From Bacillota bacterium (GTDB lineage Bacteria > Bacillota > Clostridia > Tissierellales > MES13), in assembly GCA_009711785.1 (NCBI GenBank), contig VENA01000004.1, positions 1 to 64,000 on the forward strand: 64,000 nt of DNA, given 5' to 3'. Each line of letters begins with the position of its first letter. Position 1 is the first letter of the stretch. Of this stretch, positions 35,178 through 44,359 are shown one piece after another. The notes below the pieces were generated by a model that saw only the letters and a program-made list of their open reading frames with translations, searched no databases and had not been told where the DNA came from. The translations under genes and the position numbers were made by a program.

Positions 35178-36011
35178 ATGGATTTTTTAAGAGTTGGTTT
35201 GTGTCAGATGCAAGTGAAAAAAGATAAGTTAGAAAATATAAAAAAAGCTGAAAATATGATTAAAAATTTAGCTAACAAAGGAGCTAAACTTATTGTCCTA
35301 CCGGAGATGTTTAATTGTCCTTATAATAATAGTAATTTCGAAGAGTATGCAGAAAAATATCCAAATGGGAAGACGATAAAAAAATTATCAGATATTGCAA
35401 ATAGAGAAAATGTTCATATTGTAGGTGGCTCTATACCTGAAAAAGATGAGGAAGGAAATATCTATAATACTAGTTTCATATTTGATAATAATGGAAAGTT
35501 ATTAGATAGACATAGAAAAATGCATTTGTTTGATATAGATGTTGAGGGTGGAGTTACATTTAAAGAGTCGGATGTATTAAGTCCAGGAAATAAAGTAACA
35601 GTTGTCGATACACCCTTTGGGAAAATAGGTATAGCCATATGTTATGATATCAGATTTCCTGAACTAACAAGATTAATGGTTAAAAAAGGAGCGAGAATAG
35701 TTATTATACCAGCGGCTTTTAACATGACAACAGGTCCTGCTCATTGGGAACTTACATTTAAAGCTAGAGCATTAGATAATCAAATTTATATGCTAGCTAC
35801 CGCTCCAGCAAGGGATGTTAATGCAAGTTATCACTCATATGGAAATTCATTAATTGTTAATCCATGGGGAGATGTAATATCAAGACTTGATGAAAAGGAA
35901 GGAACAATTATTAAGGATTTAGATCTTAATAAAATTGACAAAATAAGAAATCAATTACCACTTCTTAAACATCTAAGAAAAGACTTATATAAAATTAAAG
36001 AAATTGAGTAA
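35178..36011 (+). CDS. Carbon-nitrogen hydrolase, omega-amidase/Nit2-like
   Basis: A 277-aa nitrilase-superfamily amidase. The Glu-Lys-Cys triad is visible in IVLPEMFN (Glu near 42), DRHRKMHLFD (Lys near 113) and IAICYDIRFPEL (Cys near 155). The HLFDIDVEGGVTFKESDVLS and NMTTGPAHWELTFKARALDN segments are typical of omega-amidase (Nit2), which hydrolyses alpha-ketoglutaramate. Downstream of ndk with a 19-base gap, ended by a strong terminator. Confidence 0.88.
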   Translation: MDFLRVGLCQMQVKKDKLENIKKAENMIKNLANKGAKLIVLPEMFNCPYNNSNFEEYAEKYPNGKTIKKLSDIANRENVHIVGGSIPEKDEEGNIYNTSFIFDNNGKLLDRHRKMHLFDIDVEGGVTFKESDVLSPGNKVTVVDTPFGKIGIAICYDIRFPELTRLMVKKGARIVIIPAAFNMTTGPAHWELTFKARALDNQIYMLATAPARDVNASYHSYGNSLIVNPWGDVISRLDEKEGTIIKDLDLNKIDKIRNQLPLLKHLRKDLYKIKEIE

Positions 36012-36014
36012 ACT

Positions 36015-36052
36015 AAAAGGAAGGCTATCGGTTGATAGTCTTCCTTTTTTAA
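36015..36052. terminator. Terminator after the amidase gene
   Basis: A 15-bp stem (36015-36029 with 36034-36048, one G-U pair) and a GGTT loop, with T runs at the ends. It also closes the convergent DUF378 gene. Confidence 0.88.
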
Positions 36053-36058
36053 GTAGAT

Positions 36059-36256
36059 TTATTCTACTGTTTTCTCTCTTTCTCTAAATAGTAGAGATAT
36101 TGTGTATAATCCTGCTATACCTACAAGACCATATACTAATCTGCTTAAGAATGTATAGTCACCAAATAATGTGGCAACTAAATCGAAATTAAATAAAGAT
36201 ATTAAGCCCCAATTAAGAGCTCCGATAATAACTAAAACTAGTGCTACTCTGTCCAT
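36059..36256 (-). CDS. DUF378 small membrane protein
   Basis: A 65-aa protein with two hydrophobic helices around the family signature IGALNWGLISLFNFDLV and LVYGLVGIAGLY. The ATG at 36256 is preferred over a GTG at 36268 that overlaps the AGGAG site. Similar to Bacillus YuzA; function unknown. Confidence 0.82.
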   Translation of the reverse strand: MDRVALVLVIIGALNWGLISLFNFDLVATLFGDYTFLSRLVYGLVGIAGLYTISLLFREREKTVE

Positions 36257-36370
36257 TAATAAACTCACTCCTTATTCATAGTTTAAAAGTATTATTTCTT
36301 AAACTAAAGATTTATATACATAAAAATGTAAAATTTAATAAATTTTTCAATGATTTTCTAAGTAACATCT

Positions 36371-36396
36371 AATATATCCTTAGAATAAGATATATT
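36371..36396. promoter_or_regulatory. Inverted repeat between DUF378 and a small membrane gene
   Basis: AATATATC (36371-36378) and GATATATT (36389-36396) form an 8-bp inverted repeat in the divergent intergenic region. It could be an operator; no regulator is identified. Confidence 0.3.
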
Positions 36397-36498
36397 GAGA
36401 AGTGCTAAAATCATTACAATATATATTTTGCCAAAAATATTGAAAATTATAAGTGAAATTTTTATTTTAATTTTGAAATTTTATGGGAGGTAAATTTC

Positions 36499-36675
36499 AT
36501 GATTGAGTCTAGTGTAAAATTACAAAAGGATAATTCCTATACAGAGCTTTTGTTTTTCTTTTTACTATTAACAGTAATTTTTTTAGATTGTGGTTTTTAT
36601 AAAAATTTAAAAGATAGTTTTTTACTATTTTATTTAAATCTAGTCGTATTAATATGTAACTGGTATATTGACTGA
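36499..36675 (+). CDS. 58-aa hydrophobic protein
   Basis: A short gene read directly from the sequence: ATG at 36499, TGA at 36673-36675, with GGGAGG at 36485-36490. The product has a polar N-terminus (MIESSVKLQKDNSYTE) and two hydrophobic helices (LLFFFLLLTVIFLD and FLLFYLNLVVLICNW). No family recognised. It lies 66 bases upstream of the DUF4397 gene, perhaps in one unit; small proteins of this kind are common beside spore-surface genes of clostridia, which is inference. Confidence 0.6.
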   Translation: MIESSVKLQKDNSYTELLFFFLLLTVIFLDCGFYKNLKDSFLLFYLNLVVLICNWYID

Positions 36676-36741
36676 TTTTAAATAATTATTTGTAACAATT
36701 AATAGTAAATAACATATTCTATATCAGAAAGGAGTGAGGAT

Positions 36742-37368
36742 ATGTATAATTGTTATAGAAATCCTTATATGAATAATGTTTCTTATTTAAGAGTTTTGCA
36801 TGCATCACCAGATGCTCCAGGTGTGGATGTTTATTTAAATAATATGATAGTAGCAAGTAATTTAAAATTTAAAGAGTTCACACCATATCTACCATTGATG
36901 CCAGGTTTATATAATGTTAAAGTATTTCCAACAAATACCCAAGTAAATCCTGTAATTAATGCTAATCTTGAAGTTAAACCTAATTCTGATTATACAGTGG
37001 CAGCTGCAGGGATGTTAAAAGAAATTAAACCAATTATTATTGATGATACTTCTGGAAGGATTCCAGTAAATAAAGGGCAAGTAAAATTTGTACATCTTTC
37101 ACCCGATGCTCCAGCAGTTGATATAACTCTTCCAGATGGTACAATATTATTTGAAAATATTAAATTTGGTGAGACTAGTGAAAAGTTATTATTAGATCCA
37201 GGAACTTATACACTACAAGCAAGGGTTTCTGGTACAGATAATGTTGTTTTAACAGTTCCTAATGTTAAGATTAATCCTCGAAAATATTATACTGTTTATG
37301 CTGTAGGTTTAGTTGATGGTCCACCACCATTACAAGTTCTTATAGCTTTAGATAAAGCATCCTATTAA
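36742..37368 (+). CDS. DUF4397 protein, two-repeat
   Basis: A 208-aa protein with two DUF4397 repeats, each starting VRVLHASPDAP or VKFVHLSPDAP-like (here SYLRVLHASPDAPGVDVYL at about 14-32 and QVKFVHLSPDAPAVDITL at about 113-130) and ending YTVYAVGL-like. No signal peptide; the N-terminus (MYNCYRNPYMNN) is Tyr/Asn-rich, as in spore coat or exosporium proteins. Binding or surface role is inferred only. Ribosome site AAAGGAG. Confidence 0.82.
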   Translation: MYNCYRNPYMNNVSYLRVLHASPDAPGVDVYLNNMIVASNLKFKEFTPYLPLMPGLYNVKVFPTNTQVNPVINANLEVKPNSDYTVAAAGMLKEIKPIIIDDTSGRIPVNKGQVKFVHLSPDAPAVDITLPDGTILFENIKFGETSEKLLLDPGTYTLQARVSGTDNVVLTVPNVKINPRKYYTVYAVGLVDGPPPLQVLIALDKASY

Positions 37369-37378
37369 TTATATGTAA

Positions 37379-37416
37379 AAAAGACATAGATTTTAATTTA
37401 ATCTATGTCTTTTCTA
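37379..37416 (+). terminator. Terminator after the DUF4397 gene
   Basis: A perfect 14-bp stem (37379-37392 with 37400-37413) followed by a T-rich tail. Confidence 0.85.
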
Positions 37417-37474
37417 TGTATTAACAAGAAAAATTTTAGGGATAATAAATACAAATAATTAAGGAGGAAATAAT

Positions 37475-38494
37475 ATGGAGTATTTACCAGAACGGGTCTT
37501 TTTAGAAAAAAAAGCAATGAATTATCCCTTAGGAAAAAAACTTTATGATGTTTTTACAGAAAAAGGAGTAGATACAGAAATATTAAAATCTAATAGAGTT
37601 ACAAAAATTCCAGGAAAAAATCCTGTGAAAGCCTATGCAGAAGGGAAAAGATCATTAGTTGTAAGGGTTAGAAAAAATAATGAATTTCAAAGTTGTAAAC
37701 CTTCTGCCCATTATCAGTTACCCCTTGTTTCAGGATGTGCAGGGAAATGTGAATACTGTTATTTAAATACTAGGTTTGGAAATAAACCCTATACAACTGT
37801 CTATGCTAATGTAGATGAAATATTAGAAAAAACAGATAAATATATAAAAGATAGGGCGCCTGAAGTTACTTATTTTGAAGCAGCAGCGACTTCTGATCCT
37901 ATACCCCTTGAAAGATATACAGGAGTATTAGCAAAAACTATAGATTTTATAGGTAAAGAAGAATATGCTAGATTAAGATTTGTTACAAAGTTTTCCGATG
38001 TAGATAGTATTTTAAATATAAAACATAATAACCATACTACAATAAGATTTAGTATAAACACTGATTATGTTATTGATAAATATGAGCATGGAACAGATAG
38101 CTTAGATGAAAGGGTTAAAGCTTCAAAGAAAGTTTTTCAAAGCGGGTATAAATTAGGGTTTATTATAGGACCTGTAATACTTTATAAAAACTGGAAAAAA
38201 GATTATCTTAAGATGTTAAATAATCTAAAAAAGAAACTAGGTGATGAAAAAAAAGAAAAAATATATTTTGAAGTTATATCCCATAGATTCACAAAAACGG
38301 CTAAAAATAAAATATTAGAAATATTTCCATCTACAACACTTCCTATGGATGAGGAAAAAAGAAAATTTAAATATGGACAATTTGGATATGGGAAATATGT
38401 TTATAATAAAGAGGAATTAGAAGAGATGAATAATTTTTTCAAAGATAATATAAAAGATATTTTTCCATCAGCAGAGATTGATTATATTATTTAA
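37475..38494 (+). CDS. splB: Spore photoproduct lyase
   Basis: A 339-aa radical SAM enzyme that repairs the 5-thyminyl-5,6-dihydrothymine photoproduct formed in UV-exposed spores. The cluster motif is Cys88-x3-Cys92-x2-Cys95 (SGCAGKCEYCYLNT). SAHYQLPLVSGC, YFEAAATSDPIPLE and FEVISHRFTKTAKN are family segments. It marks a spore former. Ribosome site AAGGAGG; monocistronic between terminators. Confidence 0.95.
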   Translation: MEYLPERVFLEKKAMNYPLGKKLYDVFTEKGVDTEILKSNRVTKIPGKNPVKAYAEGKRSLVVRVRKNNEFQSCKPSAHYQLPLVSGCAGKCEYCYLNTRFGNKPYTTVYANVDEILEKTDKYIKDRAPEVTYFEAAATSDPIPLERYTGVLAKTIDFIGKEEYARLRFVTKFSDVDSILNIKHNNHTTIRFSINTDYVIDKYEHGTDSLDERVKASKKVFQSGYKLGFIIGPVILYKNWKKDYLKMLNNLKKKLGDEKKEKIYFEVISHRFTKTAKNKILEIFPSTTLPMDEEKRKFKYGQFGYGKYVYNKEELEEMNNFFKDNIKDIFPSAEIDYII

Positions 38495-38500
38495 ACTTAA

Positions 38501-38525
38501 AACAGAGATAAATCTCTGTTTTTTT
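38501..38525 (+). terminator. Terminator after splB
   Basis: A 9-bp stem AACAGAGAT / ATCTCTGTT (38501-38509 with 38512-38520) and a T run. Confidence 0.85.
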
Positions 38526-38622
38526 ATGTTGAAGCAATGAAAAATATATAGGATTAGTATATAATGTAATTAACCAGCTATGAACTTGATGAGTTGAGCA
38601 AATATTTAAAGGGGGGATTAAG

Positions 38623-39093
38623 TTGTTAAAGTTAAATATTCCATCATATAAAATGATAGAAATAAAAAACTTAATTTTTGATTATAATGGAACCTTAGCT
38701 AAGGATGGTTTAGTTAAAGATATAACAAAAAACAAATTAAATAAACTAAGTGAAAAAGTAAATATATATGTATTAACAGCGGATACTTTTAATAATGCTA
38801 AGAAAAATCTTAAAGATACTAATGTAAACTTACATATTATTTCAAAGGAAAATGGAACTAATGATAAAGGAGATTTTATAAAAGAGTTAGGTAATAAGGA
38901 TTCTATAGCAATAGGAAATGGAAATAATGATATAGAAATGATAAAAAATGCAGAATTAGGAATATGTATTTTAGGGGATGAGGGATGTTCTACTTTTACT
39001 ATGATAAATAGTGATTTAGTAATAAAGAATATAGACGATTGTTTAAACTTGTTTATAAATCCAAAAAGATTAATAGCAACTTTAAGAAAATAA
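38623..39093 (+). CDS. HAD-like protein with altered motif I
   Basis: A 156-aa HAD-superfamily protein. Motif I reads FDYNGTLA: the nucleophile Asp is kept, but the second Asp of DxDGT is Asn. Motif II is VLTADTF, and the Mg-site motif is IGNGNNDIEMIKNA. It resembles the soluble P-type-ATPase-like group (COG4087), where DYNGT occurs naturally. The start is TTG with an AAGGGGGG site. Its 3' end is 15 bases from the MFS gene, so they are likely co-transcribed. Confidence 0.78.
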   Translation: MLKLNIPSYKMIEIKNLIFDYNGTLAKDGLVKDITKNKLNKLSEKVNIYVLTADTFNNAKKNLKDTNVNLHIISKENGTNDKGDFIKELGNKDSIAIGNGNNDIEMIKNAELGICILGDEGCSTFTMINSDLVIKNIDDCLNLFINPKRLIATLRK

Positions 39094-39108
39094 ATAGGGG
39101 GGCAAATT

Positions 39109-40371
39109 TTGAATAGATTGATTAAACCCTTTTCTATGTATAAAGGGTTACCTAAGGGAATATATGCTTTATTTTTTGCAAGAATAATAAATAGTATGGG
39201 AGCATTTGTATTTCCATTTTTAACAATTTTTTTAACAAGAAATTTAGGTTTAGATGAAAAGACTGCTGGTTCCATAGTAATGATTGGAGCTTTTTTTTCT
39301 GTTCCGGGTTCTTTTTTAGGGGGTTTTTTATCAGATTATATAGGAAGAAAGAAAATTATAATATTAGCACAAGGTTTAGCAGCACTATGTTTTGTACCCT
39401 GTGCATTTTTAGAAGATTCTATGATAATCCCTGTATTGCTTATGTCATCTAATTTCTTTGCTGGTATAGCAAGACCTGCAACTACTGCGATGACTACAGA
39501 TTTAACAAACAAAGATAATAGAAAGGCAGCATTTTCTTTAATATATTTAGGAATAAATATAGGTTTTTCTATAGGTCCATTAATTGCAGGATTTTTATAT
39601 AATAATTATATTGAATTAATATTTTTAGGAGATGCTTTTACTACTTTGCTTTCGTTAATATTTGTATATAAATATGTAGATGAAACAAAACCAACAGAAA
39701 AAGAGATTGAAGATAGTAAAGTTTCAGATAATACCCAAGAAAAGGCAGAAGAGGGATCATTAGTAGCAGTGTTATTAAAACGGCCTAACTTAATATTCTT
39801 TGGCATCGCAAGTGTAGTTTACTCATTTGTTTTTGCACAACATGGATTTTCATTACCATTACAAACAGAAAGTATTTTTAATAATGATTTAAGCACTGAA
39901 GTTTTTGGGACCTTAATGGCTACAAATGGTATTGTTGTAGTATTGATGACTGTTTTTTTAATAGATTTAACAAAGAAATTAAAACCATTACTAAATATAG
40001 CAATGGCAGGTATTTTATGTGGTATAGGTTTTGGAATGATATATTATGTAAGCAGTATAAAATTACTCATACTCTCTACAGTAATTTGGACTTTAGGAGA
40101 GATATTAAATGCAACAAACACTGGTGTATATATTGCTAATCATACACCTATATCCCATAGAGGAAGATTTAATTCAATATTTCCAATAATAACTGGAGCT
40201 GGATTTGCTTTAAGTCCAAGAATAATGGGGAGTTTTATTAATTTAAATGGTATCAGGGCAGTATGGCCTTTGATATTTTGTTTATCTATGATAGGAGCAT
40301 TATTAATGTTTCTTTTATATGTATGGGAAAAAACAAAAAAACAAAAGGTATATGAAAAAAAGGAGGTGTAG
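39109..40371 (+). CDS. MFS transporter
   Basis: A 420-aa membrane protein with 12 predicted helices. The MFS signature between helices 2 and 3 is GGFLSDYIGRKKIIIL (about 66-81), and the central loop (about 190-220) is charged. It resembles the drug/H+ antiporter-like group (YttB/MdtG type). Start TTG with AGGGGGG. Substrate unknown. A terminator stem overlaps the last codons. Confidence 0.87.
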   Translation: MNRLIKPFSMYKGLPKGIYALFFARIINSMGAFVFPFLTIFLTRNLGLDEKTAGSIVMIGAFFSVPGSFLGGFLSDYIGRKKIIILAQGLAALCFVPCAFLEDSMIIPVLLMSSNFFAGIARPATTAMTTDLTNKDNRKAAFSLIYLGINIGFSIGPLIAGFLYNNYIELIFLGDAFTTLLSLIFVYKYVDETKPTEKEIEDSKVSDNTQEKAEEGSLVAVLLKRPNLIFFGIASVVYSFVFAQHGFSLPLQTESIFNNDLSTEVFGTLMATNGIVVVLMTVFLIDLTKKLKPLLNIAMAGILCGIGFGMIYYVSSIKLLILSTVIWTLGEILNATNTGVYIANHTPISHRGRFNSIFPIITGAGFALSPRIMGSFINLNGIRAVWPLIFCLSMIGALLMFLLYVWEKTKKQKVYEKKEV

Positions 40372-40392
40372 AGCTTAAGCTTTACACCTTTG
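40364..40392 (+). terminator. Terminator overlapping the MFS gene end
   Basis: An 11-bp stem AGGTGTAGAGC / GCTTTACACCT (40364-40374 with 40379-40389, one mismatch) with a TTAA loop, then TTTG. Confidence 0.7.
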
Positions 40393-40479
40393 TTAATCAT
40401 AAAAAGTATATCACAATGAAATTAAAACACACAAAAGAATATTATACACAATATAATATTACTAATTTTAATAAATAGT

Positions 40480-40508
40480 ATGACATAATTGAATTAATGT
40501 GTTATAAT
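40480..40508 (+). promoter_or_regulatory. Promoter of ppsA
   Basis: ATGACA (40480-40485), 17-base spacer, TATAAT (40503-40508) with TGT just before (extended -10). It lies 35 bases upstream of the ppsA ATG. Confidence 0.75.
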
Positions 40509-40542
40509 AATCCATGACATAATTTTTTAGGAGGTCGGTGTT

Positions 40543-42879
40543 ATGAAAAATATATTGTGGTTTAATGAAATTGATAAAGAAGATATATCCTTAGTAGGAG
40601 GTAAGGGGGCAAATTTAGGTGAATTAACTCAAAAAGGAGTGAATGTACCACCGGGATTTTGCGTTACAGCTTCTGCATATGATAATTTTATAAAAATAAC
40701 GAACCTAAAAGAAAAAATCGAAACTATTTTGAATAATATTGATATCGAGGATAATGAAAACTTAACAAATGGAAGTAAAAAAATAAGAAAACTTATTACA
40801 GATTTAGAAATACCAAAGGATATAAAAGAAGATATAGTTAATTCATATAAAGATTTTAGTGAAAAAGTAAATGTTAAAAATCCTGATGTAGCTATTAGAA
40901 GTTCAGCTACTGCAGAGGATTTACCTGATGCTTCTTTTGCAGGACAACAGGATACTTACTTAGAAATAAGTGGAATAGAGGAAGTTTTAAATTATGTAAA
41001 AAAATGTTGGGCTTCTTTATGGACATCAAGAGCTATTTATTATAGGGAAAATAAAGGTTTTGACCATTTAGATGTAAGTTTGAGTGTTGTTGTTCAAAAG
41101 ATGGTTAATAGTAAAAAATCAGGTGTAATGTTTACAGCAAACCCAATAAATAACAGTAAGAAACAATTAATGATAAATGCTAGTTGGGGTTTAGGAGAAG
41201 CAGTTGTTTCTGGTATAGTAACACCGGATGAATATATAGTTAATAAAGATGATAAAAATATTTCTGAAAAAAATATTGCAGATAAAAACGTAATGATAGT
41301 AAAAAAAGAAAATGGGCAAGGAACAGTAGAAATAGATGTAAAGGAATACTTAGGTTATGAAAAAGTCGCTGAAGAATGTTTAGATGATTTAGAATTAAAT
41401 AAGTTAGTTAAGGATGCTTTATTAATTGAAGAATTATATAAATCACCTCAAGACATTGAATGGGCGCTAGATATGGATACTGGCGAGTTATATATATTAC
41501 AATCAAGACCAATAACTACCTTAAAGGAGGAAGAAGAAGTGACTATGAATGAGGAAAATGTTGAATTGAAAGTATTAGCTAAGGGTCTAGCTGCTGCACC
41601 TGGTATATCAACAGGAAAAGTAATTAAAATTAATGATGTGGATGAAATATCTAGAGTTGAAAAGGGAGATATTTTAGTAACAGTTATGACTAATCCAGAC
41701 ATGGTACCGGCTATGAGAAAGGCTTCAGCTGTTGTTACTGACGAAGGAGGTAGAACTTGCCATGCTGCTATAGTATCAAGGGAATTAGGAGTACCTTGTA
41801 TAGTAGGAGCTAAGGATTGTAATACATCTGTTAAGGATGGAGATGTAATAACTGTCGATGCTACTAGAGGAATTGTTTATGAGGGGAAAGTATTACAAGA
41901 AGATGATGATTCTGATAAAGAAAGTAATTTAAGTGTAAATGAAGAAATATTAAATCAGTTAGCTCCAATTACAGGAACAAAGATATATATGAATCTAGGA
42001 GAACCTTCTATTATTAAAAAATATAAAAACTTACCCTTTGATGGAATAGGTCTTATGAGGACTGAGCTTATATTTAGTAATTTAGTAGGAGCACATCCTT
42101 TATACTTACTTAAACAAGGAAGAGAAAAAGAGTTTATTAATAAAATGGCACAGGGAGTAACTAAAGTTGCTCAACAAGTTTATCCAAAACCTATAGTTGT
42201 TAGATTAAGTGATTTTAGAACAAATGAATTTAGAGGTCTAGAAGGTGGAGAAGAGGTTGAGCCTATAGAAAGCAATCCAATGATAGGTTGGAGAGGTGTA
42301 TCAAGATATGTATCAAAGGATTATGAAGAAGGCTTTAGACTAGAATGTAGAGCTATTAAGAAAGTAAGAGAAGACTATGGTTTAGTAAATGTTTGGGTTA
42401 TGCTTCCATTTGTAAGAACAACTTGGGAATTAAAACAAGTAAAAGAAATAATGGCATCTGAAGGATTAGTACAAAGTAATAATTTCAAAATCTGGATAAT
42501 GGCAGAAGTTCCTTCAGTTGTATTTCAAGCAGAAGAGTTTGCTCAATTAGTAGATGGTTTTAGTATAGGCAGTAATGATTTAACTCAATTAATTTTAGGT
42601 GCAGACAGAGATTCTGGTATTCTTAATAGTATGGGTTATTTTGATGAGAGAAATCCAGCTGTTAAAAAGGCAATATCAACATTAATAAAAGCAGCGCACA
42701 AATATGATAAAACCATATCTATTTGTGGGCAAGGACCTTCTTTATATCCTGAATTTGCTGAGTTTTTAGTAAAAGAAGGAATAGATAGTATGAGTATTAA
42801 TCCTGATACCGTAGCATATACAAGAAAATTAGTAGCATCTGTTGAACAAAAGATACTTTTAAATAAATTAAGAGGATAA
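40543..42879 (+). CDS. ppsA: Phosphoenolpyruvate synthase
   Basis: A 778-aa gluconeogenic enzyme that turns pyruvate, ATP and water into PEP, AMP and phosphate. The N-terminal ATP-grasp domain has VGGKGANLGELTQKG (about 18-32) and AIRSSATAEDLPDASFAGQQ. The swivelling domain has the phosphohistidine His407 in GGRTCHAAIVSRELG. The C-terminal TIM barrel has IGLMRTEL and the catalytic Cys in ISICGQGPS. Length matches the family norm. It has its own promoter and a GGAGG site. Confidence 0.96.
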   Translation: MKNILWFNEIDKEDISLVGGKGANLGELTQKGVNVPPGFCVTASAYDNFIKITNLKEKIETILNNIDIEDNENLTNGSKKIRKLITDLEIPKDIKEDIVNSYKDFSEKVNVKNPDVAIRSSATAEDLPDASFAGQQDTYLEISGIEEVLNYVKKCWASLWTSRAIYYRENKGFDHLDVSLSVVVQKMVNSKKSGVMFTANPINNSKKQLMINASWGLGEAVVSGIVTPDEYIVNKDDKNISEKNIADKNVMIVKKENGQGTVEIDVKEYLGYEKVAEECLDDLELNKLVKDALLIEELYKSPQDIEWALDMDTGELYILQSRPITTLKEEEEVTMNEENVELKVLAKGLAAAPGISTGKVIKINDVDEISRVEKGDILVTVMTNPDMVPAMRKASAVVTDEGGRTCHAAIVSRELGVPCIVGAKDCNTSVKDGDVITVDATRGIVYEGKVLQEDDDSDKESNLSVNEEILNQLAPITGTKIYMNLGEPSIIKKYKNLPFDGIGLMRTELIFSNLVGAHPLYLLKQGREKEFINKMAQGVTKVAQQVYPKPIVVRLSDFRTNEFRGLEGGEEVEPIESNPMIGWRGVSRYVSKDYEEGFRLECRAIKKVREDYGLVNVWVMLPFVRTTWELKQVKEIMASEGLVQSNNFKIWIMAEVPSVVFQAEEFAQLVDGFSIGSNDLTQLILGADRDSGILNSMGYFDERNPAVKKAISTLIKAAHKYDKTISICGQGPSLYPEFAEFLVKEGIDSMSINPDTVAYTRKLVASVEQKILLNKLRG

Positions 42880-42881
42880 TA

Positions 42882-42903
42882 AAAGCGGCCTAAGGGCCGC
42901 TTT
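42882..42903. terminator. Bidirectional terminator between ppsA and metQ
   Basis: A 9-bp GC-rich stem AAAGCGGCC / GGCCGCTTT with a TAAG loop, touching the metQ stop codon. Confidence 0.9.
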
Positions 42904-43699
42904 AATAAGCTGTTACAACTCCACCATCGTAGTTTTCTAAAATATAATTTTTAACTTTTTCAGATTGTAATGCATCAATTAATGCCTGAACTTTTTCATT
43001 GTCTTTGTTACTTTTGTGAACAGCTATTATATTAGCATATGGAGACTCACTACCTTCTAATAAAATAGCATCATCAGTAGGTATTAAATCAGCTTCTAAA
43101 GCATAATTACCATTAATAACCGATGCGTCTACATCTCCTAGTGCTCTTGGTAACTGTGCAGATTCTAGAGGTTTAAATTTTAGATTTTTAGGATTTTTTA
43201 TAATGTCCTTTTCAGTAGCATTTAATCCTGCACCTTCTTTTAATTTAATAAGTCCCTCATTTTCTAGTAATATAAGAGCCCTTCCTCCGTTTGTTGGATC
43301 ATTTGGAATTGCAATAACAGAACCTTCTTTTAATTCATCAATAGAATTAAATTCTTTAGAATAAACTCCTAAAGGCTCTACATGTATTTTTCCTACAGAA
43401 ACTAAATTTAAGTCATGTTCGTTAGAAAAATTATCTAAATAAGGTTTATGTTGAAAGAAATTAGCATCAATTTCACCTTCATCTAAGGCTAAATTTGGCT
43501 TTACATAATCAGTAAATTCTATTATTTCTAATTCTATCCCTTGATCTTTAAGGTTTTCTTTAACTAAATTTAATAATTCACCATGGGGTACAGGAGATGC
43601 CCCTACCTTTAAAACATTATTATTTGCATCAGAACTACAAGCGCTTAATAATACAATACTTAAAACAATGATTGATAATATACTAGTTATTTTTTTCAT
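42902..43699 (-). CDS. metQ: Methionine ABC transporter lipoprotein
   Basis: A 265-aa NlpA-family substrate-binding lipoprotein. The lipobox is VLLSAC (Cys near 21). The mature part has KVGASPVPHGELLNLVK and the typical FFQHKPYLDNF and IPNDPTNGGRALILL segments of MetQ. It binds methionine outside the membrane and delivers it to MetI. Last gene of the metN-metI-metQ operon under a SAM-I riboswitch. Ribosome site AGGAGG. Confidence 0.95.
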   Translation of the reverse strand: MKKITSILSIIVLSIVLLSACSSDANNNVLKVGASPVPHGELLNLVKENLKDQGIELEIIEFTDYVKPNLALDEGEIDANFFQHKPYLDNFSNEHDLNLVSVGKIHVEPLGVYSKEFNSIDELKEGSVIAIPNDPTNGGRALILLENEGLIKLKEGAGLNATEKDIIKNPKNLKFKPLESAQLPRALGDVDASVINGNYALEADLIPTDDAILLEGSESPYANIIAVHKSNKDNEKVQALIDALQSEKVKNYILENYDGGVVTAY

Positions 43700-43711
43700 A
43701 TTTAATACCTC

Positions 43712-44359
43712 CTAATTTTTATTAACTGCTTTTGATAATTTGTTTCCGATAAATTGAATAGATTGTACAATAATAATTATAAGTATTACAGATGACATCA
43801 TTATATCTGTTTGGAATCTATAAAAACCATATCTAATGGCTAAGTCTCCTAGACCACCTCCTCCAATGGCGCCTGCCATAGCAGAAAAGCCAACTAAATT
43901 TATCATAGTTAAAGTAATTCCAAGTACTATAGAGGGCATTGCTTCTGGAATTAAAACTTTTAGTATTATGTCAATAGGTTTTGCTCCCATTGATATAACT
44001 GATTCTATTACTCCTTTATCTACTTCTTTAATAGAATTTTCAATTATTCTAGCAACAAAGGGAGAAGCTGCCACAGAAAGAGGAACTATGCTTGCAGTTG
44101 TACCTATGGTGCTACCTACAATTATCCTTGATAGTGGGAATACTAAAATCATTAAAATAATAAATGGAAATGAACGACTAACATTTATTATTGTTTCTAG
44201 AATCCAATTTAGTTTTGGTTTTTCCCATATACCATTTTTTTCTGTTATTACTACTAAAATCCCTAAGGGAAGTCCTATAATAACTGAGAAAAAAGTTGAG
44301 AATATAACCATATAAATTGTTTCTAATAATGAGGGTAATAATAGTGATAATAAACTAAT
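43712..44359 (-). CDS. metI: Methionine ABC transporter permease, near-cognate AUU start
   Basis: A 215-aa inner-membrane permease with five helices and the EAA-type loop (SVISMGAKPIDIILKVLIPEAMPS, residues about 125-148 of this model). The first ATG, at 44311, gives only 199 aa, has no ribosome site and removes a conserved part. The open frame continues upstream through LLSLLLPSLLETIYMVIFS, as in other MetI proteins, to an ATT at 44359 that overlaps the metN stop (ATTAG). GGAG lies 10 bases before that ATT. No ATG, GTG or TTG exists in this frame before the stop at 44368. The AUU start is therefore the best model; a lost start is the alternative. Confidence 0.88.
   Translation of the reverse strand: MSLLSLLLPSLLETIYMVIFSTFFSVIIGLPLGILVVITEKNGIWEKPKLNWILETIINVSRSFPFIILMILVFPLSRIIVGSTIGTTASIVPLSVAASPFVARIIENSIKEVDKGVIESVISMGAKPIDIILKVLIPEAMPSIVLGITLTMINLVGFSAMAGAIGGGGLGDLAIRYGFYRFQTDIMMSSVILIIIIVQSIQFIGNKLSKAVNKN

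Noticed and set aside
38682..39275. Minus-strand open frame of about 197 codons spanning the HAD/MFS junction
   Set aside because: Both plus-strand genes have start signals and motifs; the antisense product has no recognisable domain and no ribosome site.
43836..44315. Long plus-strand open frame antisense to metI
   Set aside because: It mirrors the metI coding strand, has no ribosome site and its product is low-complexity; metI on the minus strand has full family sequence.
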